NCBI RefSeq assembly: GCF_009696045.1
Contig: NZ_VUMT01000006.1
Coordinates: 91,758-155,757, forward strand
Source: Velocimicrobium porci
GTDB taxonomy: Bacteria > Bacillota > Clostridia > Lachnospirales > Lachnospiraceae
DNA: 64,000 nucleotides
Direction: 5' to 3'
Both the position numbers and the translations under genes were made by a program. Below are positions 17,679-27,151 of the stretch, piece after piece. A model generated the notes under the pieces. It was not told where the DNA came from. It did not search any database and saw nothing but the letters and a program-made list of their open reading frames with translations. How positions within the stretch are numbered: position 1 is the stretch's first letter; each line of letters starts with the position of its first letter.

Positions 17679-20417
17679 ATGGGTAAAAAATTGGTTTTAA
17701 TAGATGGACATAGTATATTAAATCGGGCATTTTACGGGGTGCCGGATTTGACAAATTCAGATGGAATGCATACAAATGCGATTTATGGTTTTTTGAATAT
17801 TTTATTTAAAATATTAGAGGAAGAACAGGCAGATTATCTTACGGTTGCGTTTGATTTAAAAGCTCCTACATTTCGTCATAAAATGTATAAGGAATACAAA
17901 GGTACAAGAAAACCGATGCCAGAGGAACTTCATCAACAAGTTCCTATTATGAAAGAATTATTAAATGCAATGGGGATTAAGACCGTAGAAAAAGAAGGAT
18001 ATGAGGCAGATGATTTATTAGGGACTCTTGCAAAAAAAGCAGAACAAGAAGGAATTTCCGTTTCTTTGGTGTCTGGTGACCGTGATTTGCTTCAATTAGC
18101 TTCTGATAAAATAAAAATTCGTATTCCGAAAACAAAGCGGGGAAAAACGGAAATCGAAGATTATAATACAAATGATGTAATTGAAAAATACCATGTGACA
18201 CCGTTACAGATTATTGATTTAAAAGGTTTAATGGGAGATACCTCGGATAATATACCAGGGGTGCCGGGAATTGGTGAAAAAAGGGCTACTGCAATTATTG
18301 AAAGCTTTGGCAGTGTAGAAGAGGCATATATGCATATAGAAGAAGTAAAACCGCCAAAAGCAAGAGAATCGCTTAGAGAGCATTATGATATGGCAGTGAT
18401 GAGTAAAAAATTGGCAACGATTGATACGAATGCACCAATTGAGTTTTCGTTTGAAGAGGCAAAAATTGAAGATTTTTATACAAAGGAAGCATTTGAGTTA
18501 ATAAAACGTTTGGAATTTAAAAGTATTCTTTCAAAGTTTGGCAAGGATATGAGCCATAATGATAATTTGGAACAGGCATTTTCTTATATAAAAACAAAGA
18601 AAGAAGCAGAAAGATTATTTTCGGAATTAGAAGAAATGGGAAAAGCTCCTGAGTTCGGGAAAGACATGGCAGTTGGTATCCAAATTTTACAAAGGGAAAA
18701 AGATAATAATAGTAAATTTTCGATTGGTAAAGATGGGCAATATAGTTTATTTGCAGATAAGAGCGAAGCAAGCAGCATATTAGGAATTGGACTTGCATTT
18801 GGAGAAAAGGTGTTTTCAGTCTTAGCGAATGAAGAAATAAAAGAAGATTTTTTAATGAAGCAAATAGAAAAAATGGCAAAAGCAGGTTTTTCATATAGTA
18901 CATTCCAGTTAAAAGAGCAGTTGAATATATTTCCCGTTACAGAAGAAAGTAAAGTTTATGATTTATCAGTTGCCGCCTATTTATTAAATCCGTTAAAAGA
19001 TTCTTATTTATACGATGATATTGCAAGAGATTACCTTATGATGACGGTACCATCTTACCAGGAACTATTTGGAAAGAGGAAGATAGAAGAAGCATTTGAA
19101 TCGAAAAAAGAAGAAGTATTTAATTATCTTTGTTATGAAGCTTATGTGGCTTTAAAGGCGAAGCATGTTTTATTCGAAAAGTTAGAAGAAGAGAACATGA
19201 AAGAGTTGTACGAAGAGATTGAAATGCCACTTGTGTTTACTCTTTATGATATGGAAGCCAGAGGAATTATGGTAAACAAAGAGGAGTTAAAAGAATACGG
19301 GGAACAGCTGGAAGTAAAAATTCATGAATTGGAAAAAAATATTTATGATTTGGCTGGTGAGGTGTTTAACATTAACTCTCCGAAACAGTTAGGTGTAATT
19401 TTATTCGAAAAGCTAAAATTGCCTTTTGCGAAAAAAACAAAAACAGGATATTCTACATCAGCGGATATACTGGAAAAATTAAAATGTGAAGACCCAATTG
19501 TGTCTATGATTTTAGAGTATCGTCAGCTTACAAAATTAAAATCAACTTATGCAGATGGATTGGCTGCATTTATTAGCGAATCTGACCAAAGAATCCACGG
19601 AAAATTTAATCAGACAATTACAGCAACAGGAAGGATAAGTAGTACCGAACCAAATCTTCAAAATATTCCAATTCGTATGGAATTAGGAAGACAAATCCGT
19701 AAGGTGTTTATTCCAAAGGAAGATTATGTATTTTTAGATGCTGATTATTCTCAAATTGAATTGCGTGTTTTGGCTCATATGTCAGGGGATAAAACGTTAA
19801 TTAAGGCATATAAAGAAGAACAGGATATTCATAAGATTACTGCTTCCCAGGTATTCCATACTCCATTAAATGAAGTGACAGGTATTCAAAGAAGTAATGC
19901 AAAGGCGGTTAATTTTGGAATTGTTTATGGAATTAGTTCATTTGGCTTAGGTCAGGATTTGAATATTACAAGGAAAGAGGCAGAAGAATATATTAAAAAA
20001 TATTTTGAAACCTATCCAAGAGTAAAAGAATTTTTAGATGAATTAGTAGAAAAAGGGAAAAAAGATGGTTATGTTGAGTCATTATTCCACCGCAGACGTC
20101 CGATTCCGGAATTAAAATCAGCAAATTATATGCAGCGTTCATTTGGAGAGCGGATTGCAATGAATTCTCCAATTCAGGGTACAGCAGCAGACATTATAAA
20201 GATTGCTATGATTCGGGTAAACAGAGAATTAAAGCAAAGAAATATGAAGTCTTCACTGTTATTACAGGTGCATGATGAGTTGCTAATCGAAACTCATAAA
20301 GAGGAAATAGATGAGGTAAAAGAGATTTTACAAAAAGAAATGTTTCACGCAGTTCATTTAGAGGTACCTATGGAAATTGATATAAATGAGGGAAAGAATT
20401 GGTATGAAGCAAAATAA
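17679..20417 (+). CDS. polA: DNA polymerase I
   Basis: Repair and Okazaki-fragment polymerase, 912 aa. Residues 1-300 form the 5'-3' exonuclease (DGHSILNRAFYG, GYEADDLLGT, SGDRDLLQLA, GLMGDTSDNIPGVPGIG). The central region (about 305-480) is a 3'-5' exonuclease fold, but the DxE motif expected at its start is absent, so proofreading is probably lost, as in several Gram-positive Pol I enzymes. The polymerase has motif A DADYSQIELRVLAHMSGD, motif B RSNAKAVNFGIVYG and motif C LLQVHDELLIE. coaE follows, overlapping or adjacent, as in many Firmicutes. Confidence 0.97.
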   Translation: MGKKLVLIDGHSILNRAFYGVPDLTNSDGMHTNAIYGFLNILFKILEEEQADYLTVAFDLKAPTFRHKMYKEYKGTRKPMPEELHQQVPIMKELLNAMGIKTVEKEGYEADDLLGTLAKKAEQEGISVSLVSGDRDLLQLASDKIKIRIPKTKRGKTEIEDYNTNDVIEKYHVTPLQIIDLKGLMGDTSDNIPGVPGIGEKRATAIIESFGSVEEAYMHIEEVKPPKARESLREHYDMAVMSKKLATIDTNAPIEFSFEEAKIEDFYTKEAFELIKRLEFKSILSKFGKDMSHNDNLEQAFSYIKTKKEAERLFSELEEMGKAPEFGKDMAVGIQILQREKDNNSKFSIGKDGQYSLFADKSEASSILGIGLAFGEKVFSVLANEEIKEDFLMKQIEKMAKAGFSYSTFQLKEQLNIFPVTEESKVYDLSVAAYLLNPLKDSYLYDDIARDYLMMTVPSYQELFGKRKIEEAFESKKEEVFNYLCYEAYVALKAKHVLFEKLEEENMKELYEEIEMPLVFTLYDMEARGIMVNKEELKEYGEQLEVKIHELEKNIYDLAGEVFNINSPKQLGVILFEKLKLPFAKKTKTGYSTSADILEKLKCEDPIVSMILEYRQLTKLKSTYADGLAAFISESDQRIHGKFNQTITATGRISSTEPNLQNIPIRMELGRQIRKVFIPKEDYVFLDADYSQIELRVLAHMSGDKTLIKAYKEEQDIHKITASQVFHTPLNEVTGIQRSNAKAVNFGIVYGISSFGLGQDLNITRKEAEEYIKKYFETYPRVKEFLDELVEKGKKDGYVESLFHRRRPIPELKSANYMQRSFGERIAMNSPIQGTAADIIKIAMIRVNRELKQRNMKSSLLLQVHDELLIETHKEEIDEVKEILQKEMFHAVHLEVPMEIDINEGKNWYEAK

Positions 20418-21006
20418 AATGAAAGTAATTGGTTTGGCAGGCGGTGTTGGTACAGGAAAATCAACTGTTGCTACTCTATTAGAAAAAGAATACGCAGCTT
20501 TTGTTATTATGGCAGATAAAATTGGACATTTGGCAATGGAGCCGGGTACGGATACGTATGAAAAAATAGTTGTTTTATTTGGACAAGAAGTTTTAAATGA
20601 AGATAAAACAGTTGATCGCAAAAAAGTATCGGATCTTGTATTTTCCAATCCGGTTCTGCTTCAGCAATTAAATCAAATTATCCATCCTTTTGTCGAGCAA
20701 TTTATAAAGAATGAAATCGAGCGGATCAGGAAAGCTGGAAAGTACTCCTATTTTTTTATAGAGTCTGCTATTTTAATTGAAACCGGATATCAATCGGTTT
20801 GTGATGAAATTTGGGTTGTACAGACAGAAGAACTCATTCGGAGAAAACGATTAAAACAGTCAAGAGGGTATTCGGATGAAAAAATAGATGAAATTATGGC
20901 AAAGCAAATGGGAGAGAAAGAATTGTGTTCTTATGCAGATAAAATACTAATCAACAATGGTAGTATTGAGGAGATAAAAGAGCAGCTGGAAAATTTACTA
21001 GTGTAA
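20404..21006 (+). CDS. coaE: dephospho-CoA kinase
   Basis: Phosphorylates dephospho-CoA at the ribose 3'-OH, the last step of coenzyme A synthesis. The P-loop is IGLAGGVGTGKST (usual form GLTGGIGSGKS). The lid and CoA-binding features ADKIGHLAMEPG and ESAILIETGYQSVCDEIWVV are present. Three in-frame starts exist: 20386, 20404 and 20419. The ATG at 20404 has GAGGGAAAG about eight bases upstream and is preferred, giving 200 aa and a 14-bp overlap with polA, which suggests translational coupling. Confidence 0.93.
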   Translation: MKQNKMKVIGLAGGVGTGKSTVATLLEKEYAAFVIMADKIGHLAMEPGTDTYEKIVVLFGQEVLNEDKTVDRKKVSDLVFSNPVLLQQLNQIIHPFVEQFIKNEIERIRKAGKYSYFFIESAILIETGYQSVCDEIWVVQTEELIRRKRLKQSRGYSDEKIDEIMAKQMGEKELCSYADKILINNGSIEEIKEQLENLLV

Positions 21007-21068
21007 CACAGTAAGATATGTTATAATAATTAAGTTAGAATATTGTCAATGGACGGAGGAACGGTTAA

Positions 21069-23102
21069 ATGGAAGGAATGAAATATCCTGATGATTTAGT
21101 TTTCGGACTTGATATAGGTACGAGGAGCATTGTAGGTACAGTTGGCTATAGAGAACACTCGAGAAAATTTAAAGTAATTGCGCATGTTGTAAAAGAACAT
21201 GAAACAAGAGCGATGCTAGATGGTCAGATCCATGATATTTCTAAAGTGTCAGAAACGATTGGCTGGGTAAAAAGGGAAATTGAACAAAAAATTGGAAAAC
21301 GGCTGAATGATGTATGTATCGCAGCAGCCGGTCGTGTTTTACGCACCATTCAAGTGACTGCCGAATATGAGTTTCAAGAAGAAACTGTAGTGACAGATGA
21401 GCATATTTATTCTTTAAATATGCTTGGAGTGGAGAAGGCTTATGAAATTATCCGTGAACAGACGAAAAAGTCAGCAGAAGATACAAATTTTTATTGTGTC
21501 GGTTATACAGTAATACGATACTTTATGAATGATAATTTAATCATCAATTTAGAAGGGCATAAAGCAAGCAAGATTAAAACAGAGCTTTTGGCGACATTTT
21601 TACCAAATGAAGTAATTGATGGTTTATATCGTTCTGTAGAACGGGCAGGACTTTATGTGGCAAATCTTACGTTGGAGCCAATTGCTGCAATTAATGTAGC
21701 GATTCCGGAAAAATTTAGGCTGTTGAACATTGCATTGGTAGATGTTGGTGCTGGTACATCGGATATTTGTATCACAAAAGATGGAAGTATTATTGCCTAT
21801 GGAATGATTCCTTTGGCGGGTGATGAACTTACAGAATTGCTTGCCCGAGAATATCTGACAGATTTTGCAATGGCAGAAAAAATTAAGACTGCCTGCAGTG
21901 AAATGGATTCGGTCGAATTCCAGGATATCATGGGTCTTACTTATCATATAGATACAAAAGAAGTTATAGAAAAGGCAATGCCTACGATAGATACGATTAC
22001 AAAAAGCATAGCAGATAAAATTATTGAATTAAATGGTGGAAAGTCAGTCAGTGCTGTATTTGTTGTAGGCGGAGGTGGAAAAATCCCGGGATTTACAGAT
22101 TCTTTGGCAAAACACCTCGGTATTGTAAAAGAGCGTGTTGCGCTCCGAGGCGAAGAAGTATTAAATGATATCGAATTTGTAGATGAAGAGATAAAGAAAG
22201 ACCCATTGATTGTTACGCCAATTGGAATATGTTTAAATTATTATGAGCAAAAAAATAACTTTATTTTTGTCACAGTAAATGGAGAACGAATTAAGCTTTA
22301 TGATAATGATCGACTGACAATTGTAGATGCTGCAATTCAGATGGGAATTCAAAATGAGTACTTGTTCCCTAGAAGAGGCAAAGAAATAAATTTTACCGTA
22401 GATGGAAAACAGCGTTTTGTCCGTGGCAGTGTAGGAGAAGCAGCAGTTGTTACTTTAAATGGTAAGCCAGCTGGTATTAACAGTGAGATTGTATCGAATG
22501 ATGTAATTGAAATTACATTTTCGACGGTGGGAGAAGATGCGTCTTGTGAGATTCGTCAGCTTCCAGAATTTAATGGAACAATCAGTTTTTATTTTAATGA
22601 TAAAAAAATTGTTTGTCCTAAATTTGCCACTGTGAATGGAGAATTGGTTTCGGAGTATTATAGTATCAAAGAGGGGGATGAAATCAATATCCTTAATTAC
22701 TATACACTTCAGCAAGTATTAGATTTTATGGACTTACCTTGTGAGGGAACAATCTTAGTAAATCATGTTCCAGCTTCTTTAGAAGAACATATTTATGATA
22801 ATTTTTCGATTAATAGTGAGATTATGGGCAATGAGCATATGATAGATACTAGACAGGAAGTTGAAACAATAAAAGAAAAGATTGAGCATGCACCAATTGA
22901 TATCACGGTAGTTGTGAATGGAAGAAATGTTGTATTATCCAATAAGCATAATTATATTTTAGTTGATGTATTAGATTTTTATCCGTTTAATACAAAAGAA
23001 GCAAAGGGGTCTAAGCTGATAACTAAAATTAATAAAGAGAAAGCGGAATTTACCAATCCGGTTCAAGAGGGTGATCAAATAGAAATATATTGGGCAGATT
23101 AA
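21069..23102 (+). CDS. FtsA-like cell division protein with a long C-terminal extension
   Basis: Residues 1-390 are an actin-like ATPase of the FtsA/PilM type: phosphate-1 motif FGLDIGTRSIVGTVGY, an SHS2-like insert, phosphate-2 IALVDVGAGTSDICI and adenosine motif FVVGGGGKIPGF. FtsA tethers FtsZ to the membrane. At 677 aa it is far longer than ordinary FtsA (about 420 aa). The extra 285 residues contain at least two beta-rich repeats with alternating NGE/DGK turns (VNGERIKLYDNDRLTIVDA; VNGRNVVLSNKHNYILVDV), and the canonical amphipathic membrane-targeting helix at the FtsA C-terminus is not evident. An ordinary ftsA next to ftsZ may exist elsewhere. GGAGGA lies eight bases upstream of the start; an extended -10 (TGTTATAAT, 21019-21027) may give a promoter. 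Confidence 0.8.
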   Translation: MEGMKYPDDLVFGLDIGTRSIVGTVGYREHSRKFKVIAHVVKEHETRAMLDGQIHDISKVSETIGWVKREIEQKIGKRLNDVCIAAAGRVLRTIQVTAEYEFQEETVVTDEHIYSLNMLGVEKAYEIIREQTKKSAEDTNFYCVGYTVIRYFMNDNLIINLEGHKASKIKTELLATFLPNEVIDGLYRSVERAGLYVANLTLEPIAAINVAIPEKFRLLNIALVDVGAGTSDICITKDGSIIAYGMIPLAGDELTELLAREYLTDFAMAEKIKTACSEMDSVEFQDIMGLTYHIDTKEVIEKAMPTIDTITKSIADKIIELNGGKSVSAVFVVGGGGKIPGFTDSLAKHLGIVKERVALRGEEVLNDIEFVDEEIKKDPLIVTPIGICLNYYEQKNNFIFVTVNGERIKLYDNDRLTIVDAAIQMGIQNEYLFPRRGKEINFTVDGKQRFVRGSVGEAAVVTLNGKPAGINSEIVSNDVIEITFSTVGEDASCEIRQLPEFNGTISFYFNDKKIVCPKFATVNGELVSEYYSIKEGDEINILNYYTLQQVLDFMDLPCEGTILVNHVPASLEEHIYDNFSINSEIMGNEHMIDTRQEVETIKEKIEHAPIDITVVVNGRNVVLSNKHNYILVDVLDFYPFNTKEAKGSKLITKINKEKAEFTNPVQEGDQIEIYWAD

Positions 23103-23122
23103 TAGATAAGGAAGATGAGTAA

Positions 23123-23920
23123 ATGAATTTATGCAGTATAGCCAGTGGAAGCAGTGGAAATTGCGTTTATGTCGGAAATGAACAGACTGGTATTTTAGTG
23201 GATGCAGGAATCAGTAAGAAACGAATTGTTGAGGGATTAAAAAAAATAGATGTGAATCCGGCAGATTTAAAAGGAATTGTAGTGACGCATGAACATTCCG
23301 ATCATATTAAAGGTCTTGGTGTAATGGCAAGACAGTATGAGCTACCGATTTATGCTACAAAAGAAACGATTTATGGTATTTTACAATCCAGTTCAGTTGG
23401 AGTAATTAAAACAGAATTATTTCATCCAATTTCTCCAAATGAACCATTTTACATGGACGAAATTGAAGTCAATCCATTTTCTATTTCACATGATGCGAAT
23501 AATCCGGTTTGCTATACTTTTTGCTATGAAGGTCATAAAATTGGCGTGGCAACGGATTTAGGAAAATACGATGATTATATTATAAAAAATCTTACAGGGT
23601 GTGAAATTTTATTATTAGAGGCAAACCACGACGTGAATATGTTACAGGTTGGGTCTTATCCATATTCATTAAAGCGAAGGATTCTAAGTGATAGGGGACA
23701 TTTATCGAATGATACATCTGGCAAATTGCTTGGTACTTTATTACATAGCGGATTAAAATATATTTTTTTAGGTCATTTAAGTAAGGAAAACAATTATCCC
23801 GAGTTGGCTTATGAAACAGTAAAATATGAGCTGGAAAAGCAGGGACTACATGATAAGTTTGATTTCTTTATGGGAGTTGCTAAGAGAGATGAGCCATCTC
23901 AATTAGTTTCTATAGATTAA
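23123..23920 (+). CDS. metallo-beta-lactamase-fold hydrolase (WalJ/YycJ family)
   Basis: 265 aa. The N-terminus CSIASGSSGNCVYVGNEQTG and the metal motif THEHSDHIKG (residues 55-64, HxHxDH) define the family, with later ligands in LLEANHD and LGHLSKEN. The B. subtilis homologue YycJ/WalJ lies in the walRK operon and is linked to coordinating cell division with DNA replication, probably as a nuclease. Here no walRK is present; the gene follows the FtsA-like gene by 20 bp and probably shares its transcript. Confidence 0.9.
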   Translation: MNLCSIASGSSGNCVYVGNEQTGILVDAGISKKRIVEGLKKIDVNPADLKGIVVTHEHSDHIKGLGVMARQYELPIYATKETIYGILQSSSVGVIKTELFHPISPNEPFYMDEIEVNPFSISHDANNPVCYTFCYEGHKIGVATDLGKYDDYIIKNLTGCEILLLEANHDVNMLQVGSYPYSLKRRILSDRGHLSNDTSGKLLGTLLHSGLKYIFLGHLSKENNYPELAYETVKYELEKQGLHDKFDFFMGVAKRDEPSQLVSID

Positions 23921-23960
23921 GATTAGAAGGGTTAATCAAAAAGAAAGGATAGGCATAACA

Positions 23961-24233
23961 ATGAAAAAAACAATTATTACAGTAGTAGGAAAAGACAGCG
24001 TAGGAATCATAGCTAAAGTTTGTACTTATTTGGCAAATAATAATGTAAATATTTTAGATATTACACAGACAATTGTTCAAGGCTATTTTAATATGATGAT
24101 GATTGTTGACAGCAGTCAGTCTATAAAAGAATTTAGTGTTCTTTCAGCGGAATTAGAACAGGTAGGGGAAGAGCTAGGATGCGTTGTAAAGGCACAGCAT
24201 GAAGATATTTTCAACAAAATGCACAGAATCTAA
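23961..24233 (+). CDS. ACT-domain protein, UPF0237 family
   Basis: A 90-aa protein that is a single ACT domain ([44 protein letters not shown]), a ligand-binding regulatory fold. It is always found beside a UPF0210 gene in clostridia and streptococci, as here (25 bp gap), which suggests that it is the regulatory or sensing partner of that protein. The ligand is unknown; amino acids or formyl-folate derivatives are typical of the fold. Confidence 0.92.
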   Translation: MKKTIITVVGKDSVGIIAKVCTYLANNNVNILDITQTIVQGYFNMMMIVDSSQSIKEFSVLSAELEQVGEELGCVVKAQHEDIFNKMHRI

Positions 24234-24258
24234 AGAGAAGCAGGAAAGGGTTGTAAAA

Positions 24259-25623
24259 ATGATTAATATTTCAGAAGTATTAGAAACGAACAATATGATT
24301 GAAAAAGAAAATTTAGATGTTCGGACAATTACAATGGGAATCAGCCTGCTAGACTGTGCTGATTCAGATTTGGATAAAGTGAACGAAAAAATTTATGATA
24401 AGATAACAACAAAGGCAAAAGATTTGTTAAAAGTTGGACAAGAAATTGAGAGAGAATATGGAATTCCAATTGTAAATAAAAGAATCTCAATTACTCCAAT
24501 TTCGTTAGTTGGTGCAAATGCCTGCAAAGAACCAAAAGATTATGTATCAATTGCTAAAACTTTAGACCAGGCAGCGAAAACGGTTGGAGTTAACTTTATT
24601 GGTGGGTACTCTGCATTAGTTTCAAAAGGAATGACGAAAAGTGAAGAATACTTAATTCGTTCTATACCAGAGGCTATGTCAGTGACAGAGCGGGTATGCA
24701 GTTCTGTTAATCTTGGTTCTACAAAGACGGGAATTAATATGGATGCAGTCCGTCTTATGGGTGATATTATTTTAGATACAGCAGAGCTGACAAAAGAAAA
24801 TGATTCTCTTGGTTGTGCAAAATTAGTGGTATTTTGTAATGCACCGGATGATAATCCATTTATGGCAGGAGCATTTCATGGTGTAACAGAGGCAGATTGT
24901 ATTATTAATGTCGGTGTCAGCGGTCCTGGTGTAGTAAAAACTGCACTGGAAAAGGCAAAAGGTGCTGATTTTGGAACATTATGTGAAACAATCAAAAAGA
25001 CGGCATTTAAGATTACAAGAGTAGGTCAGCTTGTAGCCCAGGAAGCCTCTAAGCGTTTAAATGTCCCATTTGGAATTGTTGATTTATCTCTGGCACCGAC
25101 ACCTGCAATTGGAGATAGTATTGCCGAAATATTTGAGGTAATGGGATTAGAAAAAGCAGGAGCACCTGGAACAACAGCGGCATTAGCATTATTGAATGAT
25201 CAGGTAAAAAAAGGTGGTGTTATGGCTTCCTCTTATGTCGGAGGTCTAAGCGGAGCTTTTATTCCGGTCAGTGAAGACCAGAGCATGATTGATGCCGTTC
25301 AGGCAGGAGCATTAACGCTTGAAAAATTAGAAGCAATGACTTGTGTGTGTTCCGTAGGTCTGGATATGATTGCAATTCCGGGTGATACAAAAGCTACTAC
25401 CATTTCAGGAATTATTGCGGATGAGATGGCAATTGGAATGGTAAATCAAAAAACAACAGCAGTTCGGATTATTCCGGTTATTGGAAAAAATGTTGGAGAT
25501 ATGGCACAGTTTGGCGGTTTATTGGGATACGCTCCAATTATGCCGGTCAACTCTTTTGACTGTGCAGAATTTGTAAATCGTGGAGGAAGAATTCCTGCAC
25601 CAATTCATAGTTTTAAAAACTAA
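24259..25623 (+). CDS. UPF0210 (DUF711) family protein
   Basis: 454 aa, conserved across Firmicutes and archaea but of unknown function; related in fold to glycyl-radical-type alpha/beta barrels. Characteristic blocks include [63 protein letters not shown] and [23 protein letters not shown]. The ATG at 24259 has AGGAAAGGG eight bases upstream; a longer reading frame that starts inside the ACT gene is not supported by a ribosome binding site. It is paired with the UPF0237 ACT protein. Confidence 0.92.
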   Translation: MINISEVLETNNMIEKENLDVRTITMGISLLDCADSDLDKVNEKIYDKITTKAKDLLKVGQEIEREYGIPIVNKRISITPISLVGANACKEPKDYVSIAKTLDQAAKTVGVNFIGGYSALVSKGMTKSEEYLIRSIPEAMSVTERVCSSVNLGSTKTGINMDAVRLMGDIILDTAELTKENDSLGCAKLVVFCNAPDDNPFMAGAFHGVTEADCIINVGVSGPGVVKTALEKAKGADFGTLCETIKKTAFKITRVGQLVAQEASKRLNVPFGIVDLSLAPTPAIGDSIAEIFEVMGLEKAGAPGTTAALALLNDQVKKGGVMASSYVGGLSGAFIPVSEDQSMIDAVQAGALTLEKLEAMTCVCSVGLDMIAIPGDTKATTISGIIADEMAIGMVNQKTTAVRIIPVIGKNVGDMAQFGGLLGYAPIMPVNSFDCAEFVNRGGRIPAPIHSFKN

Positions 25624-25645
25624 TAAAAATATGGGAGGAAATGAA

Positions 25646-27100
25646 ATGGTATTAGATGAGATTGACTATATGAATGTGTTTCATTATTTTGAGGAGATAA
25701 GTAATATTCCAAGGGGCTCTGGAAATAATCAGCCAATGAGCGATTATTTAGTTGCATTTGCACAGGAGCATGAACTTGATTATACAAGAGATGAGGCTTT
25801 AAATGTAATTATTACAAAAGAGGCAACAAAAGGGTATGAGAATTGTCCTACTATGATATTGCAAGGACATATGGATATGGTATGTGAGAAAAAATCAGAT
25901 AGTGATCATGATTTTTTAACGCAGGGATTAGAACTTTGTATCGAAGATGACTATTTATTTGCGAATGGAACAACATTAGGCGGTGATGATGGAATTGCAG
26001 TTGCCTATGGATTGGCAATTTTAAGCAGTGATTCGATAGAGCATCCTAGACTTGAGGTAGTAATTACAACAGATGAAGAGGTAGGCTTAATTGGTGCTAC
26101 GAACTTGGATGTTTCCAGCCTAAAAGGAAAGTACATGATTAATTTGGACTCGGAGGAAGAGGATATTTTATTGACAGGCTGTGCAGGAGGTATGCGTGCG
26201 GTTTGTAAACTTCCATTATCTTATAAAAAGATGGAGGGCAAGAAAGTATCTATTATAGTAAAGGGATTATTAGGAGGTCATTCCGGTTCGGAAATTGATA
26301 AAAATAGAGTCAATGCGGATATTTTATTAGGACGTCTGTTATTTGATTTGAGAAAACATTCTTTTGAATTGCTTTCTGTTTCAGGTGGTCTTAAAGATAA
26401 TGCAATTCCAAGGGAAGCATTGGCGGAATTAGTCGTGAAAGAGGAAGATTCCTATGAATTGATTAATGAAGTGAAGTTTTTATTAGAAAAATATAAAAAT
26501 GAATATCGTGTGAATGAGCCGGATTTGACAATTTTAATTCAGCAGGGGGAAGAGAAAGAATACCTTGTAATGGATGAGAAGACAAAGAAAAATGTTTTGT
26601 TTATGCTATTGCAAACACCAAATGGAATTCAGGTAATGAGTCCGAATATTAATGGACTTGTAGAAAGTTCTTTAAACCTTGGTGTTCTAAAGATGGAAGA
26701 GGGGGAAATTGAATTTTCCTACAGCGTAAGAAGCTCTTCAAGCTCATATAAATGGTTTTTAAATGATAAGTTACAAAATCTTGTTACATTTTTAGGCGGT
26801 ACTTATGAGTATCATGGCGAATATCCAGGCTGGGAATATAAAAAGAATTCTAAGCTTCGTGATATTTACAGTAATGCTTATAGAGAGCTTTATGGAAAGG
26901 AAATTAAGGTTGAAACAATTCATGCGGGGTTAGAGTGTGGAATTATAGCAGAAAAAATAAAAGATTTAGATATTATTTCAGTTGGACCAAATATGTTTGA
27001 TATTCATACGACAGAAGAACGATTGAGCATTTCTTCAACAAAACGTGTTTTTGATTTATTATTAAAGGTACTAAAAGATTTTGCAGAGGCAACAAAATAG
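25646..27100 (+). CDS. pepD: aminoacyl-histidine dipeptidase (M20 family)
   Basis: Cytoplasmic metallopeptidase that cleaves Xaa-His and other dipeptides. Metal and catalytic motifs are ILQGHMDMVCEK, TTLGGDDGIAVAYGLA and TTDEEVGLIGA; the lid domain and final metal histidine (HAGLECG) follow. 484 aa matches PepD of other bacteria. The ATG at 25646 is chosen for GGGAGG seven bases upstream; earlier ATGs at 25631 and 25580 are less likely. The gene follows UPF0210 closely and is probably co-transcribed. Confidence 0.93.
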   Translation: MVLDEIDYMNVFHYFEEISNIPRGSGNNQPMSDYLVAFAQEHELDYTRDEALNVIITKEATKGYENCPTMILQGHMDMVCEKKSDSDHDFLTQGLELCIEDDYLFANGTTLGGDDGIAVAYGLAILSSDSIEHPRLEVVITTDEEVGLIGATNLDVSSLKGKYMINLDSEEEDILLTGCAGGMRAVCKLPLSYKKMEGKKVSIIVKGLLGGHSGSEIDKNRVNADILLGRLLFDLRKHSFELLSVSGGLKDNAIPREALAELVVKEEDSYELINEVKFLLEKYKNEYRVNEPDLTILIQQGEEKEYLVMDEKTKKNVLFMLLQTPNGIQVMSPNINGLVESSLNLGVLKMEEGEIEFSYSVRSSSSSYKWFLNDKLQNLVTFLGGTYEYHGEYPGWEYKKNSKLRDIYSNAYRELYGKEIKVETIHAGLECGIIAEKIKDLDIISVGPNMFDIHTTEERLSISSTKRVFDLLLKVLKDFAEATK

Positions 27101-27151
27101 CACATTTAGTTTCTTTACTTTACTAGCTGAGATATGATAGGAGTTATAGGA

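Noticed and set aside
18517..18903. Minus-strand reading frame of 128 codons opposite polA
   Set aside because: Leu/Phe/Tyr-rich antisense translation of the polymerase gene.
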